Assembly (NCBI GenBank): GCA_015501585.1
Contig: JADNRY010000335.1
Span: forward strand, 1 to 64,000
Origin: Rhodocollybia butyracea
Lineage: Eukaryota; Basidiomycota; Agaricomycetes; Agaricales; Omphalotaceae
Direction of reading: 5' to 3'
Length of the DNA stretch: 64,000 bases
The notes under the pieces were generated by a model. It was given only the letters and a program-made list of their open reading frames with translations, was not told the DNA's origin and did no database searches. Position numbers and translations under genes: made by a program. Below, piece by piece: positions 34,145-46,362 of this stretch. How positions within the stretch are numbered: position 1 is the first letter of the stretch; every line of letters starts with the position of its first letter.

Positions 34145-35117
34145 TTGTCGCATTGAATATCTGTATGCCTCCTTGGCCGGCCGAGAAAAATTATTGTGGG
34201 CATTTCATAGCAGCCGCATTGAAACTTAAGTGTTCGTTCATAAAATCCTTCACAGTTCTGGCCAACACTCGATTAAGGCCTATTGAGGCATTAGGTCTTT
34301 GGGAGAACATTGGGAATTGGAAGCCCTGAGTAACTCATGAACATCTAGCTTTCTAGATCTAACGATCAGCTGAGCTCTCATTCAGGCCGTACTCCCGTCA
34401 AATACTTGTTCTACCTCAAATCCAGCTGATATTTGGTTGGTCACTTAGTGCTAAAACTTAAAGTAAAAGTTGTGTAGGGGCCCTCAAGGCCTCATGGCCA
34501 ACTCCCCAAGTGAAAGAATAACATCCTCTCAGTCGTTCAACCAGATAGCCCGGTATTTCTAGAACGGCGCCAACTTTTTTTCATTCCACTAATAAAATAT
34601 TTGCCGCAATATGGGTGTTATCCTTTCTCTCTGTCTAGTTTCCAGTCACTTCCTATCACTTCTTTCAAGGTCAAACATTTCATCTGCCCCACGTTCGCTC
34701 ACTATCTTACATATCCCTTGTCATTTGTGACACGTATCCTCCCTTACATCTCGCATTCGAGGTTTCTTTCCTCCACTGTGATGTCTCCGGTTCACCTGCA
34801 GGATGTCGGGGGAGTCCAACATGGAAGGCAAAGAAAGATGGAGATCTAGAACCAGAGAATTCGCTTACAGATAGGATATGTATGCGAAATTTGGAGAGTT
34901 TAGATGACACTTTCCATTTGCAGGCTGATGGAATTCCCCGTCAGATACTGGCATGCAAAACGTGGCCCGGCACTATAAGACTCGAACCTGGATAGGCGAT
35001 CGCATTTAATGTCTTGACTTCGATGACTGAGCAACATCTCATATCTTTGCTAGAGAATTGGGTATAAACACAACATGTAGATAATTGACGATCATGGCCA
35101 AAGATCGAACTAGGGAA
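34145..35117. other. Spacer between the convergent copies I and II
   Basis: No intact gene. The part at 34850-35060 is a third, weaker copy of a block found 3' of members III (37080-37420) and IV (41010-41360). On the minus strand it contains a short coding-like relic around AYPGSS. The spacer lies at the centre of the inverted duplication. Confidence 0.5.
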
Positions 35118-36481
35118 CTATTCTTCCTCTGCATAGCTTGGTGGGGCAGATTCATATGCTATTCGCATCTCCCTGGCGTTTTCGTTAAAGGTAATAGGGG
35201 GAAGGCCTGCAGTGTCTGGATCTGTCTTGAGCGGACGGAAATGAGAGGAGGGATCGGTGGTGGTAAGTCCAGAGATTGAGTTATCAAGGTAGCGAACTTG
35301 TGATGTAAAAGTGTACGGTGTAGATGCAGTCTGCCCTGTGGACTTTCGAGGCTTCCGACGGAAGTGGTGGTATATGTATAAACCAAGGAGAATGAGAGCC
35401 ATTCCGATGCAAACGCCAATGAGAATGTAGTCTGTGGTTGATAACGAGTGCGCTGGAGAAGAGGATGTCAAAGACGACGACCTGGCGGAAGGTGTACTTG
35501 TACGCGAGGACGGTAAAATAGCACTTCCCAAGCTTGACGAGGCGAGTGATGGTAAGGTGGTAGATATTCCTTGAGAAGATCTACATGAAAGGAAATCCAG
35601 TTGTAGTCGAAGTTCGTTAGTATGGGGAAAATCGATGCTTACCCGGGGGACACTAGAGTTGCACTGGGAGATAGCGACGGTGACAGAGAGATTGACGAGC
35701 TGATAACAGCAAACACTACGGTTATTTCTCTTACAGAGTGAAGAAATTAACATAAACCTTACCTTTGCGCTGCTTCCGTCGCAGTGTTTCTGCAGATGAT
35801 AGACAACAGTGAGTGAGAAGTAAGTTGATAAAACTCGAATGCATACGTTGTAGATGGTAGTTTGGTTTCATCGGAAGTTGTAGTAGTGAAGGAAGTAGTG
35901 TCATCGGAAGATATGATAGCGGAGGAAGTAGTGTCATCGGAAGTTGTGGTAACGGATGGAGTAGTGTCGCTGGTAGCGTCCTGTACGGTAAACATTGCCG
36001 TGGAGAAGGTGCCTGTGCTGATACATATAATCCTCTGTCAGTAACCTTTTATATTCAGCCCTGTTAAACGAACACATACACCGTCCCAGGAACATTCGTG
36101 TAAGCTGCAAGTGTATATATTCTGAAACGAGACCATTTTAAAACACACTTTGTAATAAAGACTGGAAAAATACCCCACGACCGGCGGACCACTAGAAGAG
36201 GTACTTCCGGAAGAGTTGAAAAACCCAAACCATTTCAGATAGCCTCCTTCCCCTTGAACTTCAATCGCGAAGGAATTATCTGGTGCCTCTCCCTCGGTAT
36301 AGACCCACGAGATTTCGTAGGGCTGGTTTGCACCCACAAGGGAAGGGTTAGTGCTAAAGCTGAATGATAGTGTAGGTGTAAAAAAACACGACGTATACAG
36401 ACTGCTTTAGGGACTGCGGGTAAGTTATCTCCTATTAATAAAGCAACGACTGTAGACCCACACGATGAGCATAGACAGCAT
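35118..36481 (-). CDS. Single-pass membrane protein with Ig-like ectodomain and PPSY tail, member II
   Basis: Small exons splice in phase from ATG at 36481 (MLSMLIV, then LYTSCFFTPTLSFSFS as signal peptide). The ectodomain has NQPYEISWVYTEGEAPDNSF, GYLKWFGFFNSSGS, GPPVVG and GIYTLAAYTNVPGT. The pattern of a W and a closing YTLAAY strand suggests an Ig-like beta-sandwich such as the Kre9/Knh1 N-terminal domain (inference). A Ser/Thr-rich stalk, a TM helix (DYILIGVCIGMALILLGLYI), a basic stop-transfer segment and a tail with SAPPSYAEEE follow. PPxY motifs commonly bind WW domains of Nedd4/Rsp5 ubiquitin ligases. It is probably a heavily O-glycosylated cell-surface protein of unknown role. This copy uses a different acceptor from III and IV in the stalk but stays open. 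Confidence 0.72.
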
Positions 36482-37503
36482 CACGACCGGAAATGAAACC
36501 TGAGATGACGGACAAGCCTGAGGAGAACGAAAGAACGAGCGAAAAGGAGGAGAGCTGCGACTAGTGATGTGATCGGTGAAAAGAAGTCAAGGCCGAGACC
36601 AAAAGCTTGGATCGCGGCAAAGCCAGCATTATTTTTGAGTTTCGAGCGCATGGCTATACTAGAGGTGATATAAGTACCTCAGTCGATAGCGAAAATAATA
36701 AATCAGTTGATGGCGTTCGACATATGTATTGCGGCAACGTGTCTGATAAGATAAGATTAGCTTGACAAGCTTCTTTTATCGTGTATGTTCATGCATAGAG
36801 ATTTATTTTCTCCCTGCAGCAAAGTTTATTCAAGAGGTAACGTTCCATCGAGACCTTTTCTGAAGGTACTGATGACGAGACACGAAATCAAAAATGATTT
36901 ACCCTTTTCGCGAGTTGAGCGGAACTTAAGCCTGCGGTATGTTTGCTGTGTGGCATCGCTGTTCCTCCCCGGGGTCCCGCCCTATGGTGAACCTCTCGCA
37001 CTCTAGTGTCGCTATGACGGCCATGACCTTAGGGTAACTTAACACGAATCGAACAAGGAAAAATGAACACCAAAAACTAGAGAATTTGTTTGCAGATCGA
37101 GAAGGAGGACAGGATGTGTTTGTGAAATGTTGATCTCCATTTGCAGGCTGATGGAATGCAACGGGAATGGCTCTCTAGATACCGGCACACAAACGTGGGT
37201 CGTTTGATCAATCATCAGTTTATCTTACCCAAAGCAAGCAGTCTCTTTAAACGATATAGGGGTATCAGCCAGTAACACATCATTCATTGTGCGTGCCCCC
37301 GCTTGTTGCTTATTTGTGCCAGTCGGCGGCACTAAAACTCGAACCTGGATAGACAATCGTATCAAACGTATTGTCATCCAAGAACTTGATGACCTCGCAT
37401 CTCCATTAGAATTGGGAGATGGTCTAATATAAACACAGGATGTTGATATTGACGATAATCAAACCGTTTCGAATTCAAGGATCATGGGAAAGGCACGATT
37501 GAA
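36482..37503. other. Intergenic DNA between members II and III
   Basis: Part of a block repeated at 40690-41450. It contains the promoter side of member II and the 3' side of member III. A minus-strand coding-like relic (VIKFLDDNTFDTIVYPGSS, about 37335-37400) is seen once here and in decayed form near 34990 and 41290. No intact gene. Confidence 0.5.
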
Positions 37504-38831
37504 CTAGAAGGCTATTACGTTCCTTCTTCCTGCTTCGGCGATATAGCTCGGTGGGGCAGGTTCATATGCGACTCGCATCTCCCTGGCGCTTTCGTTAAGG
37601 GGTATAAGCGGTAGGCGTGTCTTAACCTGATGGCCGTAAAAACGGGCGCGAGAGGAGGAGCCAGTCACGCTGGTATTGGGAGCAAAGACAGGGCTGGCAA
37701 GCGTGTACGGCGAAAATGCAGTCCTCCCCGTGGATTGTCGAGACTTCCGCCGGAGGTAATAGCGGTAGGCGAATAAACAACCGAGAATCAGTGCTATCCC
37801 CAAGAAAACACCGATAATAATGTCGTCTGTGCTTGATAACGTCCGCGGCGAGGATGAGGATGCCAAAGAAGACGAGGAGCCAGCGGAAGGTGGAATTGTG
37901 CTCGATGAGACTACGGTGGCACTCCCTAAGGTTGACGAGGCGAGTGCATCAGTCGATGATAGCGCCAAGGTGGTAGGAGTTTGTTGGGGAGATCTATGTG
38001 AGGGGAAATCCGATTCTTAAATAGCTGAAGGTGGTTGATACGTGGGTACTTACAAGGACATCAATGTTGGACTGGAAGATAGCGGCGGTGACCTAGAATT
38101 GACAAACTTATAAAAACGAGCACTATCGTGAGCTATACCCATAAACCTTACCTTTGGGTTTTTTCCGTGGAGGTGCTTTTGCAGATCAAATGCAATCAGT
38201 AGTGAGTAAGTCAACAAAGCTCCAACACATACGTTGCAGATGTCGGGGTAGCGAAGGAGGCGAAAGATGTGATAGTGGAAGTAGTGTCATCAGAAGTAAT
38301 GGTAACGGATGGAGTAGTATCGCTGGTGGCGTCCTGTGCGGAAAACGTCATCGTGAAGAAGGTGCCTGTGCTGATACGTATAATCCTTCGTCAGTAACAG
38401 TTTCTATTCAGTTCTATGTAACGAGCACATACTGTGACCCAGGAACATTCGAATAAGCTGCAAGCGTATATGTTCTGGGACGATATCATTGTCTCGTAAT
38501 AAAGGTAAAGGAAGGAAAAATACCCTGAGAGCGGTGGACCATCGACGGAGGTGCTTCCTGAAGAATCAAAAATCCCAACCGTGTACTGATAACCGTCTAT
38601 CCCTTGGACTATAATCCCGAAAGAGTTATTTGGGGTCTCTCCCTCTGTATAGATCCACGAGATTTCGTAGGTCTGGTTTACTCCCACAGGGGAAGGGTTC
38701 GTGCTGAAGCTGAATGATAGGGTATATGTACAGAAAAACGATGTGTACAAACTGATTTCGGAACTGAGTGTAAGTTATTTCGAATCGATGAAGCAATGAC
38801 TGTGGACTTACACGATGAGCACAGACAGCAT
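37504..38831 (-). CDS. Single-pass membrane protein, member III
   Basis: Seven to eight short exons join in phase from ATG at 38831: MLSVLIV, then LYTSFFCTYTLSFSFSTNP; ectodomain with NQTYEISWIYTEGETPNNSF, GSTSVDGPPLSG and GTYTLAAYSNVPGS; Thr/Ser stalk with TSDDTTSTITSFASFA and SPPLSSSPTLMS; TM IIIGVFLGIALILGCLFAY; tail YEPAPPSYIAEAGRRN. The first exon is only 20 nt. The architecture equals members II and IV. Stalk length and sequence vary most among copies, while the TM and PPSY tail are well kept. Function unknown; a cell-wall or surface sensor-like role is only a suggestion. Confidence 0.74.
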
Positions 38832-39694
38832 CACGGCTGGAGATATAATCTGAAACGACGGAAGTACAAGCCTGGAAAAAAGAACGAGAGACCCAGCGAA
38901 AAATAAGAGAGAGAGAGAGAGAGATTTGACTAGTTGATGTGATTAGCGAAAATAAGCCGAGGCCAAGACTACTACAGCTTGCATCGCAAACCTTATTATT
39001 TCTGCCAAGTTTCGAGCCACTGCATGGATATAGGGGTGAATATTGAATATTCTGGTCGTTTACGCTGTGTCATCAAAGAGTCATCGCTTTAGGTCAAACC
39101 TTGGTTAAACCTGACAGGTGTAGTCGGATGAGTGATTGTATCATCCCTAAATTTCATGTAGCAGGCCTTGTGCCTTTCCGCGAGCTTGATACATAAACAG
39201 TTGCTGCTGCAATGATCCTTTGTCCTGCGTGTTTATGCATAGGGGTTTATTTGTTCCCTACAGCCAAGCTTATTTAAAAGCTTGCTTGGGGAGGGTCAGA
39301 CCAATTCTGAAGATGAGGGAGGTTATAACTCAGGCAGGAATGATTTGAACACGCATGTAAGGCCATGGCAGCACGCTGCCTTCCTTGCTGCGGGGTTAAA
39401 CCCGAGTTTTACTGCGGGACTGGCTGTTCTTCTTGCCATATGGAGGTGCTCCAGTGGCTATGAAGGCCACGAATCACAACCTCCTAGGCAACTTATGAGA
39501 TGAACAATTGAAGAAAACAGTCTGATTGGCGCGCGCTAATAATTCACGACCTGTGCCCTCAAGAGCATTAAAATCATACGTACATGATGCGTAAAAATAG
39601 TCGAACAAAGTAAAAACAAACATAGGGTTGAAAAAATAAACCTCCCAAGTTACTCTTTCTCCACCCCACCGTCCAAAACAGTCAAAGAAACCTA
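38832..39694. other. Upstream region of member III
   Basis: Includes a GA-dinucleotide run near 38907-38925 and a segment (39230-39500) that recurs at 43190-43500 upstream of member IV, so promoter DNA was duplicated with the gene. No gene seen. Confidence 0.5.
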
Positions 39695-40520
39695 CTAAGA
39701 AGACTTCTTGAACCGAACATCACAGCGGACATAATTGTGATAGACTTCGTCCAAAGTCAACAGCCTATCGTTCCCGTTCTTATGCGGGATCGAGGAATGC
39801 CCCTAGTACGTCGTGGAATCCGAGGAACGCAGCAGCTGGAAGAAAAGGTTCGTAACATCATAAGGAAAGGGGAACAGGGGGTAGATGCGAAACGTGTTTC
39901 CGGGGATATACCCATCTCCATGGTCCTTGATACCCGACCCAGCATGAATCTCTTTCGCGCCCCCTTGGCAGGATCGCTCCAGGCATTCGAGTAAAACATA
40001 GTCCCCCTCTATGTAAATAGTCCCTATCACTCAACGTACGATTGGTTTCGAAAATGAGCTTCAGCCCCGATTCTGATGCGAGTTCTATGACGGGTTCTGG
40101 TCTGGCGCCTTTGATACTTGTGAGCCACTCGGAGCAAGGACATCTTTGAGCATATCGAGTTGGGGCGTGAATTCTGCGTAAGGGAATCGTTTGGGTATGG
40201 TGACTGTTCTTGGTGCGAAGGCGTAGTAATCATCTTTTAAAGACATTTGATTGTTCTTTCAGTATAAACTGCCATATGAACTGAACATAGCCCACCCCGG
40301 GATACTTATCCCCGATTTTCTGTCCCTCGTGCAAGTGCTTCGTCGCGTCTGAAACATTAATGAATTTCCCAGTGTTTAAACTGTCTGCGTCCCGTGCCAC
40401 GATGCGGTCTGCCTGGATAAATAAAAAGAAAGTAAGTAGATATAAAAGAGTAGGGGTGTCGTCGTGCGTACCTTCATAGTTATATTGTGATTCTTAACCA
40501 ACAACACAGTATTGACCGAA
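39695..40520 (-). pseudogene. Truncated copy of the mutarotase gene (exons 5-9 only)
   Basis: The DNA aligns with 57170-58050, the last five exons and introns of the aldose-1-epimerase-like gene, and also with part of its 3' flank (shared ACATGATGCGTAAAAATAGT). Coding pieces such as LLVKNHNITMK and the terminal VRFKK are recognisable, but the N-terminal exons are missing and there are indels and base changes in exons 7 to 9. It is a segmental duplicate placed between members III and IV of the membrane-protein array. Confidence 0.82.
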
Positions 40521-41453
40521 TTATTGGCAGTGTGAGGGCGAGGTGAATCATGATTATCATATGTACAGATAGATAGATACGATACACGGCCCATGATGCG
40601 AAAATAGTCGAACAAAGTAAAAAACACAGGTTAAAAAATAAACCTAGTTACTCTTTCTCTACCCCCACCGTGGGTTACCGGTATGTTTGCTGTGTGGGAC
40701 TGGCTGTTCTTTCCTGGGGCCCTCCCCATGGTATGGTTGTTAGGTATGATCTGCACAAAGATATGCAAAATTTTGAAAACTACGTGTTATAACCTGTTCC
40801 CGGAGCTCGTTCCCTTTCATTATTTTTTGGTGAGTAGTTTAGATACATTACTCAAGCTCTGGCTGTATTTCATTGAGCTACTTAAGATAGATTGCGAAAT
40901 GAAAATGTCACGATGAACCAAGTAGCACTCTAGTGTCGCTATGACGGCCATTACTCCAGGGTAACTCAACATGAATCGAACAAAGAAGAATGGCCCAGAC
41001 CAAAAACCGCAGAATTTGTTTGCAGATCGAGAAGGAGGACAGGATGTGTTTGCAAAATGTGGACAGTTGATTTCCGTTTGCAGACTAATGGAATGCGACG
41101 GAAGTGCTTCTCCAGATACCGGCATACAAATGTGGGCCGTTTGAATCTTGATCAATCATCAGTTTATCCTACCCAAAGCAAGCAGACCTTTTAAATAATA
41201 TGGGAGTATCAGCCAGCATCATACTGTATGTGCCCCCACTTATTAATTATCTGTGCCATCGGCGGCACTGGACCTCGATGGGCAATCATATTGAACGTAG
41301 CTTATTGTCATTCAAGAGCTTCGATGATCTCACATCTCCATCAGAGTCAGGAGATGGTCAAATAAGATAAACACAGGATGTTGATATTGACGATAGTCAA
41401 ACCATTTCATATTTAAGGACCATGGCAAATGCACGGTTGAACTAGGAGGCTAT
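40521..41453. other. Intergenic DNA between mutarotase relic and member IV
   Basis: Repeats the block seen at 36880-37500, including the word TAGTGTCGCTATGACGGCCA and the 3' side of a family member. No intact gene. Confidence 0.5.
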
Positions 41454-42789
41454 TCAGTCCCTTTCTGCTTCCGCAATATAGCTCGGTGGGGCAGGTTCAT
41501 ATGCCACTCGCGTCTCCCCGGCGTTTTCGCTAAGGGGTATAATCGGTAGGGCTGTCTTGAGCTGATGGGTGCAAAGACGGGTGCGAGAGGAGGAACCAGT
41601 TACGCTGATATTAGGCGCAGGGACAGAGCTGACAAACGTATACGGCGTAAGTGCAGTCCTTCCCGTGGGTTCTCGAGACTTCCACCGGAGGTAGTAGCGG
41701 TAGGAGAACAAACAACCGGGAATCAGAACTATTCCCAAGCAAACACCAATGATAATGTAGTCTGTGGCTGATAACGTCTGCGGTGCGGATGAGGATGCCA
41801 AAGAAGACGAAGAGCCAGCGGAAGGTGGCCTTGTACTCGACAAGACTAGGGTGGCACTCCCTAAGTTTGACGAGGCGAGTGCCTCAGTCGATGATGGTGT
41901 CAAGGTGGTAGATATTTGTTGGGGAGATCTATGTGAGGGGAAATCCGATTTTTAAATAGCTGAAGCTGGTTTGTACGGAAAGTTAGTTCTTACGAGGACA
42001 TTAATGTTGGACTGGAAGATAGCGACGGTGACCTTGAATAGGCAAGCTTATAAAAACAAACACTATCCTAGAATCATAAACCCTACCTTTGAGTTGTTTC
42101 TGTGGAGGTGCTTTTGCAGATGAAATGCAATTAGTAAGTGGTAGTGAGTAAGTTAGCAAAACTCCAATACATACGTTGTAGATGTCGTGATAGCGAATGA
42201 GGTAGTGTCATCGGAAGCCATGGTAGCGAAAGAAGTAGTGTTATCGGCAGTTGTGGTATCGGATAGAGTAGTGTCGTTGGTGGTGTCCCGTGAGGAAAAC
42301 GTCGTTGTGAAGAAGGTGCCTGTGCTGATACGTATAATCCTCCGTCAGTAACATTTCCTATTCAGTCCTATGTAACGATCACATACTCTGGCCCAGGAAC
42401 ATTCGAATAAGCAGCAAGGGTATATGTTCTGCGACGAGATCATTCTGAATCACACTTCGTAATAAAGGCAGGAAGAAATACCCTGAGAGCGGCGGGCCAT
42501 CGACGGAGGTGCTTCCTGAAGAATTAAAAATTCCAACCATGTGCTGATAGCTGTTTATCCCTTGGACTTCAATCCCGAAAGAATCATTTGGGGCCTCTCC
42601 CTCTGTATAGACCCACGAGATTTCGTAGAGCTGATTCACTCCCACAGGAGAAGGATTCGTGCTGAAGCTGAATGATAGGGTATATGTAAAAAAACACGAC
42701 ATATACAAGCTAATTTGAAAACTGCATGTAAGTCATCTGGGATTAATAAAGCGACGATTGTGGGCCTACACAATGAGCACAGACAGCAT
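41454..42789 (-). CDS. Single-pass membrane protein, member IV
   Basis: Same exon plan as member III, from ATG at 42789: MLSVLIV, then LYMSCFFTYTLSFSFSTNP; ectodomain with NQLYEISWVYTEGEAPNDSF, VGIFNSSGSTSVDGPPLSG and YTLAAYSNVPGP; Thr-rich stalk with DTTTADNTTSF; TM IIIGVCLGIVLIPGCLFSY; tail YEPAPPSYIAEAERD. It is closest to member III, and their flanks are duplicated too, so the pair arose by tandem segmental duplication. Exon joints checked by hand remain open. Function unknown, predicted cell surface. Confidence 0.74.
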
Positions 42790-44871
42790 CACGGCTGGAT
42801 ATAATCAGAAACGACGTAAGCACAAGCCTGGAGAAAAGAACGAGAGAACGAGTGAAGAAGAAGAGAGATTTGACTAGTGATGTGACCAGCGAAAAGAAGT
42901 TAAGTCCTAGACCAAGAGCTTGCATCGCAAAGCATTATTTCTGCCAAGTAAGTGTGAGCAACTGCATGGCTGTAGCTAGAGGTGATATACCTCAGTCGAT
43001 AATGAAAAATTTGCTGAGAGTCATCACTGTTGGTCAAACTTGACGGGTGTAGTTGGATGAGCGATTCTATCATCCCTAAATTAGGCGTAGTTGGATGAAA
43101 GATTTTATCATCCCTAAATTTCATGTAGCAGGCATTGTGACTTTCCGCGAGCTTGACAAACAATTGCTGTGGTAATGATCTTTAGTACTGTTTGGAGATC
43201 TATTTGCTCCCTACAGCCAAGCTCATTTATGAGGTAAAAGCTTGCTTGGGGGGGGGGTCAAGACCAGTTTGAAGATGAGGGAGGTTAGAGCTCAGGCAGG
43301 AATGATTTAAACACAGATGTACATCTTTGCTTTTTCTCCCGAGCGATGAGTCCCATCATAGCACACTCAAAACACGCTTCCTTCCTCGTTGCGAGATGAG
43401 CCTGAGTTTCACTGTGCGGGACTGACTGTTCATCTTGCGATATGGGGGAGCTCTAGTGTGGCTATGGCGGCAGTCCGTGAATCAGCACAGCCTCCAGATG
43501 AACAATTGAGCAAAATGGTTTGATTGCATCGCTAAATTGGCGGAAATCTCGCAAGTCATTATACCTCCTTGTAATGTACACTCAATATAAGGTATCGACA
43601 ATCTCTTCCGCGCAACCCCAAGCACACACAATGCACCACCAGTTTGACAATATGATAATCTTACAAGATCATCGCAACATTGTATACGTCTTGTAATTAA
43701 AAGCGATCTGTCTGTAATCTCCAAATGATTATTATGATTCGGGAATAACTTTCATAATTCAGGTATAATCTTGTGTAAGTATCGTTACTCAAGTACTCAA
43801 GTGTAATATGATCTCGCTATCATATGAGCTTAGTAGACCATATGCCATCTCAAAGATATGCGGCCGTAATCGTAGGGTAGTGGGTTAGGTTAGGTTAGGT
43901 TTATTACCGGCTTGGTGCTGATACGCCGGGATCCGAGAAGCTACCTGATGTATCTATTTATGTACATCATCGTCTCGGGGCCAACTCTCGGGTGTCCGGA
44001 CGAGCTCACTACGCTTTGGTAGCGGTAGATCCGTGAGCCACAAGAGAGACCAAGAGTACAGGAATCAAAGCTAAATTAAAAGTATCTACCTGCAAGACTA
44101 TGTCACGGTGTTCATATAATGGGGCATCATAAATAGTTAAGTACCTTTTTCCACCTCGATTTACCTCTCTACCAGTAAATCGTTGTGAATCAAGGGACTA
44201 GGAGCATCGGGATCTCGGTCTGCTTTCGTTCGTGGAACACCGGTTATCGAGGGATCTCTGCATCATACGTTACCATATGCCCTTTTGGGCTACCCTGGCG
44301 ACCCAATGGCGACCTCTCCGTACATACACTCAGAGTAAACTCAGAGTATAGACTTCATGCACTCGATTACTACTACTAGCAGAGCTAGGAAAGTAAGACT
44401 CTGTAAGAGCGATTGGAACAAGAAATTCCCCAAACTCAACGCGTGATTTGCGGATATTTCCGTGCGTTTTTGGGCGTCTACACCAAAAACCAAAGGCAAT
44501 CACCGTATATACATGTGACCTTCGACTCCTTGCTTCTCGTCCTCTTATCTGAAGAGCTATCTCTTCTTTGAGTCTTCCAATTTCAGTCTTTGTGCGTGCA
44601 TATCTTCCTCCCGACCCAAAGGATAATCCCAAGCTTTGGTACAGATGCACTTGACTTGTGTTTACTCCTAAGCTGTTTGCGACTATATGAGAGCTGTATA
44701 GCCATACCTCTGACGCCCTTGATGCCTACGCAAATGAACTCGGTCCAGGAGATGGCGTATTAGCGTGATATTGAGAGGACAACTACATCCTCTCAAAACG
44801 GCACAACCTAGCGTCATGAGTGCCTGTCAGTTATTTTGTCTTTGTCTTTGTCTTTGCTGATATCTGTGCAG
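42790..44871. other. Gene-free region with telomere-like tract
   Basis: This holds the promoter region of member IV (repeat of 39230-39500 at 43190-43500) and a short GGTTA repeat tract at 43883-43902. A minus-strand open frame at 44330-44650 (GLSFGSGGRYARTKTEIGRL) looks mildly coding-like but has no recognisable relatives here. No gene called. Confidence 0.45.
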
Positions 44872-45557
44872 TGCTCTTCCCAAACCTTTATATACCATCG
44901 AGGACAATGAAGACAACTTTACTGAGTATGCCCGGCCAGCTCTTATATCACGGCAAGTCACTGTTTGGTCTACTGTTCCTCCTTACAGCCAAGTCGGAAT
45001 GGGCTGGGGACCTTTGAACCTTGAGGATACAGGTGCGCTACAAGGTTCTGGAAACATTATTCGATGTACTAACTTCTAATCAAAGTGCTTATTTGGAATG
45101 CCATCAAGGACAACAACGCGGCAAAAAAGTACAGTCTCAATTTCTCGCTCTCATACACATCAACAAGAATTTCGCCAAATTCTCAGAGACTCTGTTTATC
45201 ACTGACCGCTACAAAGTTTGGACAACAATCCTTGAATGGGAGCGATAGCAACACTGGCAGTGGTTCAGAGCCAGAGGATAGGAAGATTCACGATGATATG
45301 AGCAAGGAAAAGAGGAGTGAACGTGAACACAAGATGAGATGGGGAGCAGCGTACCAAGCAGCTCGCATGGCAGTGGAGTTGGGACATCTCAGAAAAGGTC
45401 GCTCTTGGTTTGGCCCAACCTATGATGTTGTATGCTCAATTCTCGTCTATTTAGTCAGGAGTTGTACATCGGTATGGACGAATCATACAACCTATATAAC
45501 AAGCCCTTATTCCAATATTCGACTGGTGCCACTGCAATGTACATACAAAGCTGATAC
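44872..45557 (+). pseudogene. Decayed SNW1/SKIP (Prp45) pseudogene
   Basis: Pieces of the SNW/SKIP splicing factor occur in order but in changing frames. 44872-45032 reads PALISRQVTVWSTVPPYSQ and GWGPLNLED. 45086-45245 reads SAYLECHQ and INKNFAKFSETLFITDRYK. 45250-45385 reads SGSEPEDRKIHDDMSKEKRS and AAYQAARMAVE. About 45384-45430 reads DISEKVALGLAQP. 45450-45557 reads MDESYNLYNKPLFQYSTGA. The NFAKFSE, DISEKVALGLA and YNLY-KPLF strings are hallmarks of SNW proteins. At least three frame changes and loss of most of the SNW core show it is dead. An intron-like gap (45033-45085) remains, so it came from DNA rather than from spliced RNA. Confidence 0.8.
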
Positions 45558-45606
45558 TGTAAGTAGCAGATTATCTACGACTGTTGGCAATTTAGAGGCT
45601 GTGTAA

Positions 45607-46362
45607 GTTTGTTTATACCACCGCAATCTTGCTTTTACGGTGGTATAAACAAATGCTAGGCACGTTAGCACAACTTGATGAATACATACTCTCGCTTGTA
45701 AATATATATTGTCTACCTCTCCGTTAACCCTGCGTGTGCGGCAGCTCCCAAGTAATCATTGGCAGTTTAGCATGGCGTTGCTTAACAAGAATTAAGCTTT
45801 GAGTCCCTCTCCTGTTCGAGGTAGAAACAGTCTAACAATCTCCTTAATAAGTACTATATCTCTACATATTATATCCTAGTATGAAGTAGTTTCAAAGCAA
45901 GCTTGAGATTTACAATGTGCAAGACCATGTGCGCCATACTACAAACACCGAGGGCCCTGTTGCTTGTAAATCCTGTAAATTGAGCAGTAAATTTTGTAAA
46001 TTGATGGCTGGTAAGTGCTTACCAGACTTAACAGCGAGGAATACAATTCTAGATAAGTCTCAATCGAAGCAAAATCAAAGCACAGTCCCTCGGAATGCGT
46101 GAGTAGTGATCACGTGTCCGCGTTGTCTCGTTTATCGTCGACCTCTCTGACTATACCTTCATCTCAGGCTTAAGCCGTTATTCTGTGACAAGATTCTAGA
46201 CTTTCGGGTGACAAGAACATGAAATCAACTACATGACCATGCAGTATGCTCTACAGTCTACTATATGCAAGACTACATGGAAATTTGTCCGACGTGTTTT
46301 GGAGTGCGGTGTAAGTGATCGAAGTGAATATTAGGAGTAATTGTTCTTCTCTTGCTGCCACT
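45607..46362. other. Gene-free spacer
   Basis: No gene seen. The last part is the presumed promoter of the XPG-like gene. Confidence 0.45.

Noticed and set aside
34975..35040. tRNA-like B box (GGTTCGAGTC on the minus strand)
   Set aside because: No pairing T stem, acceptor stem or A box around it; the repeat at 37340 shows that it is part of a coding-like relic instead.
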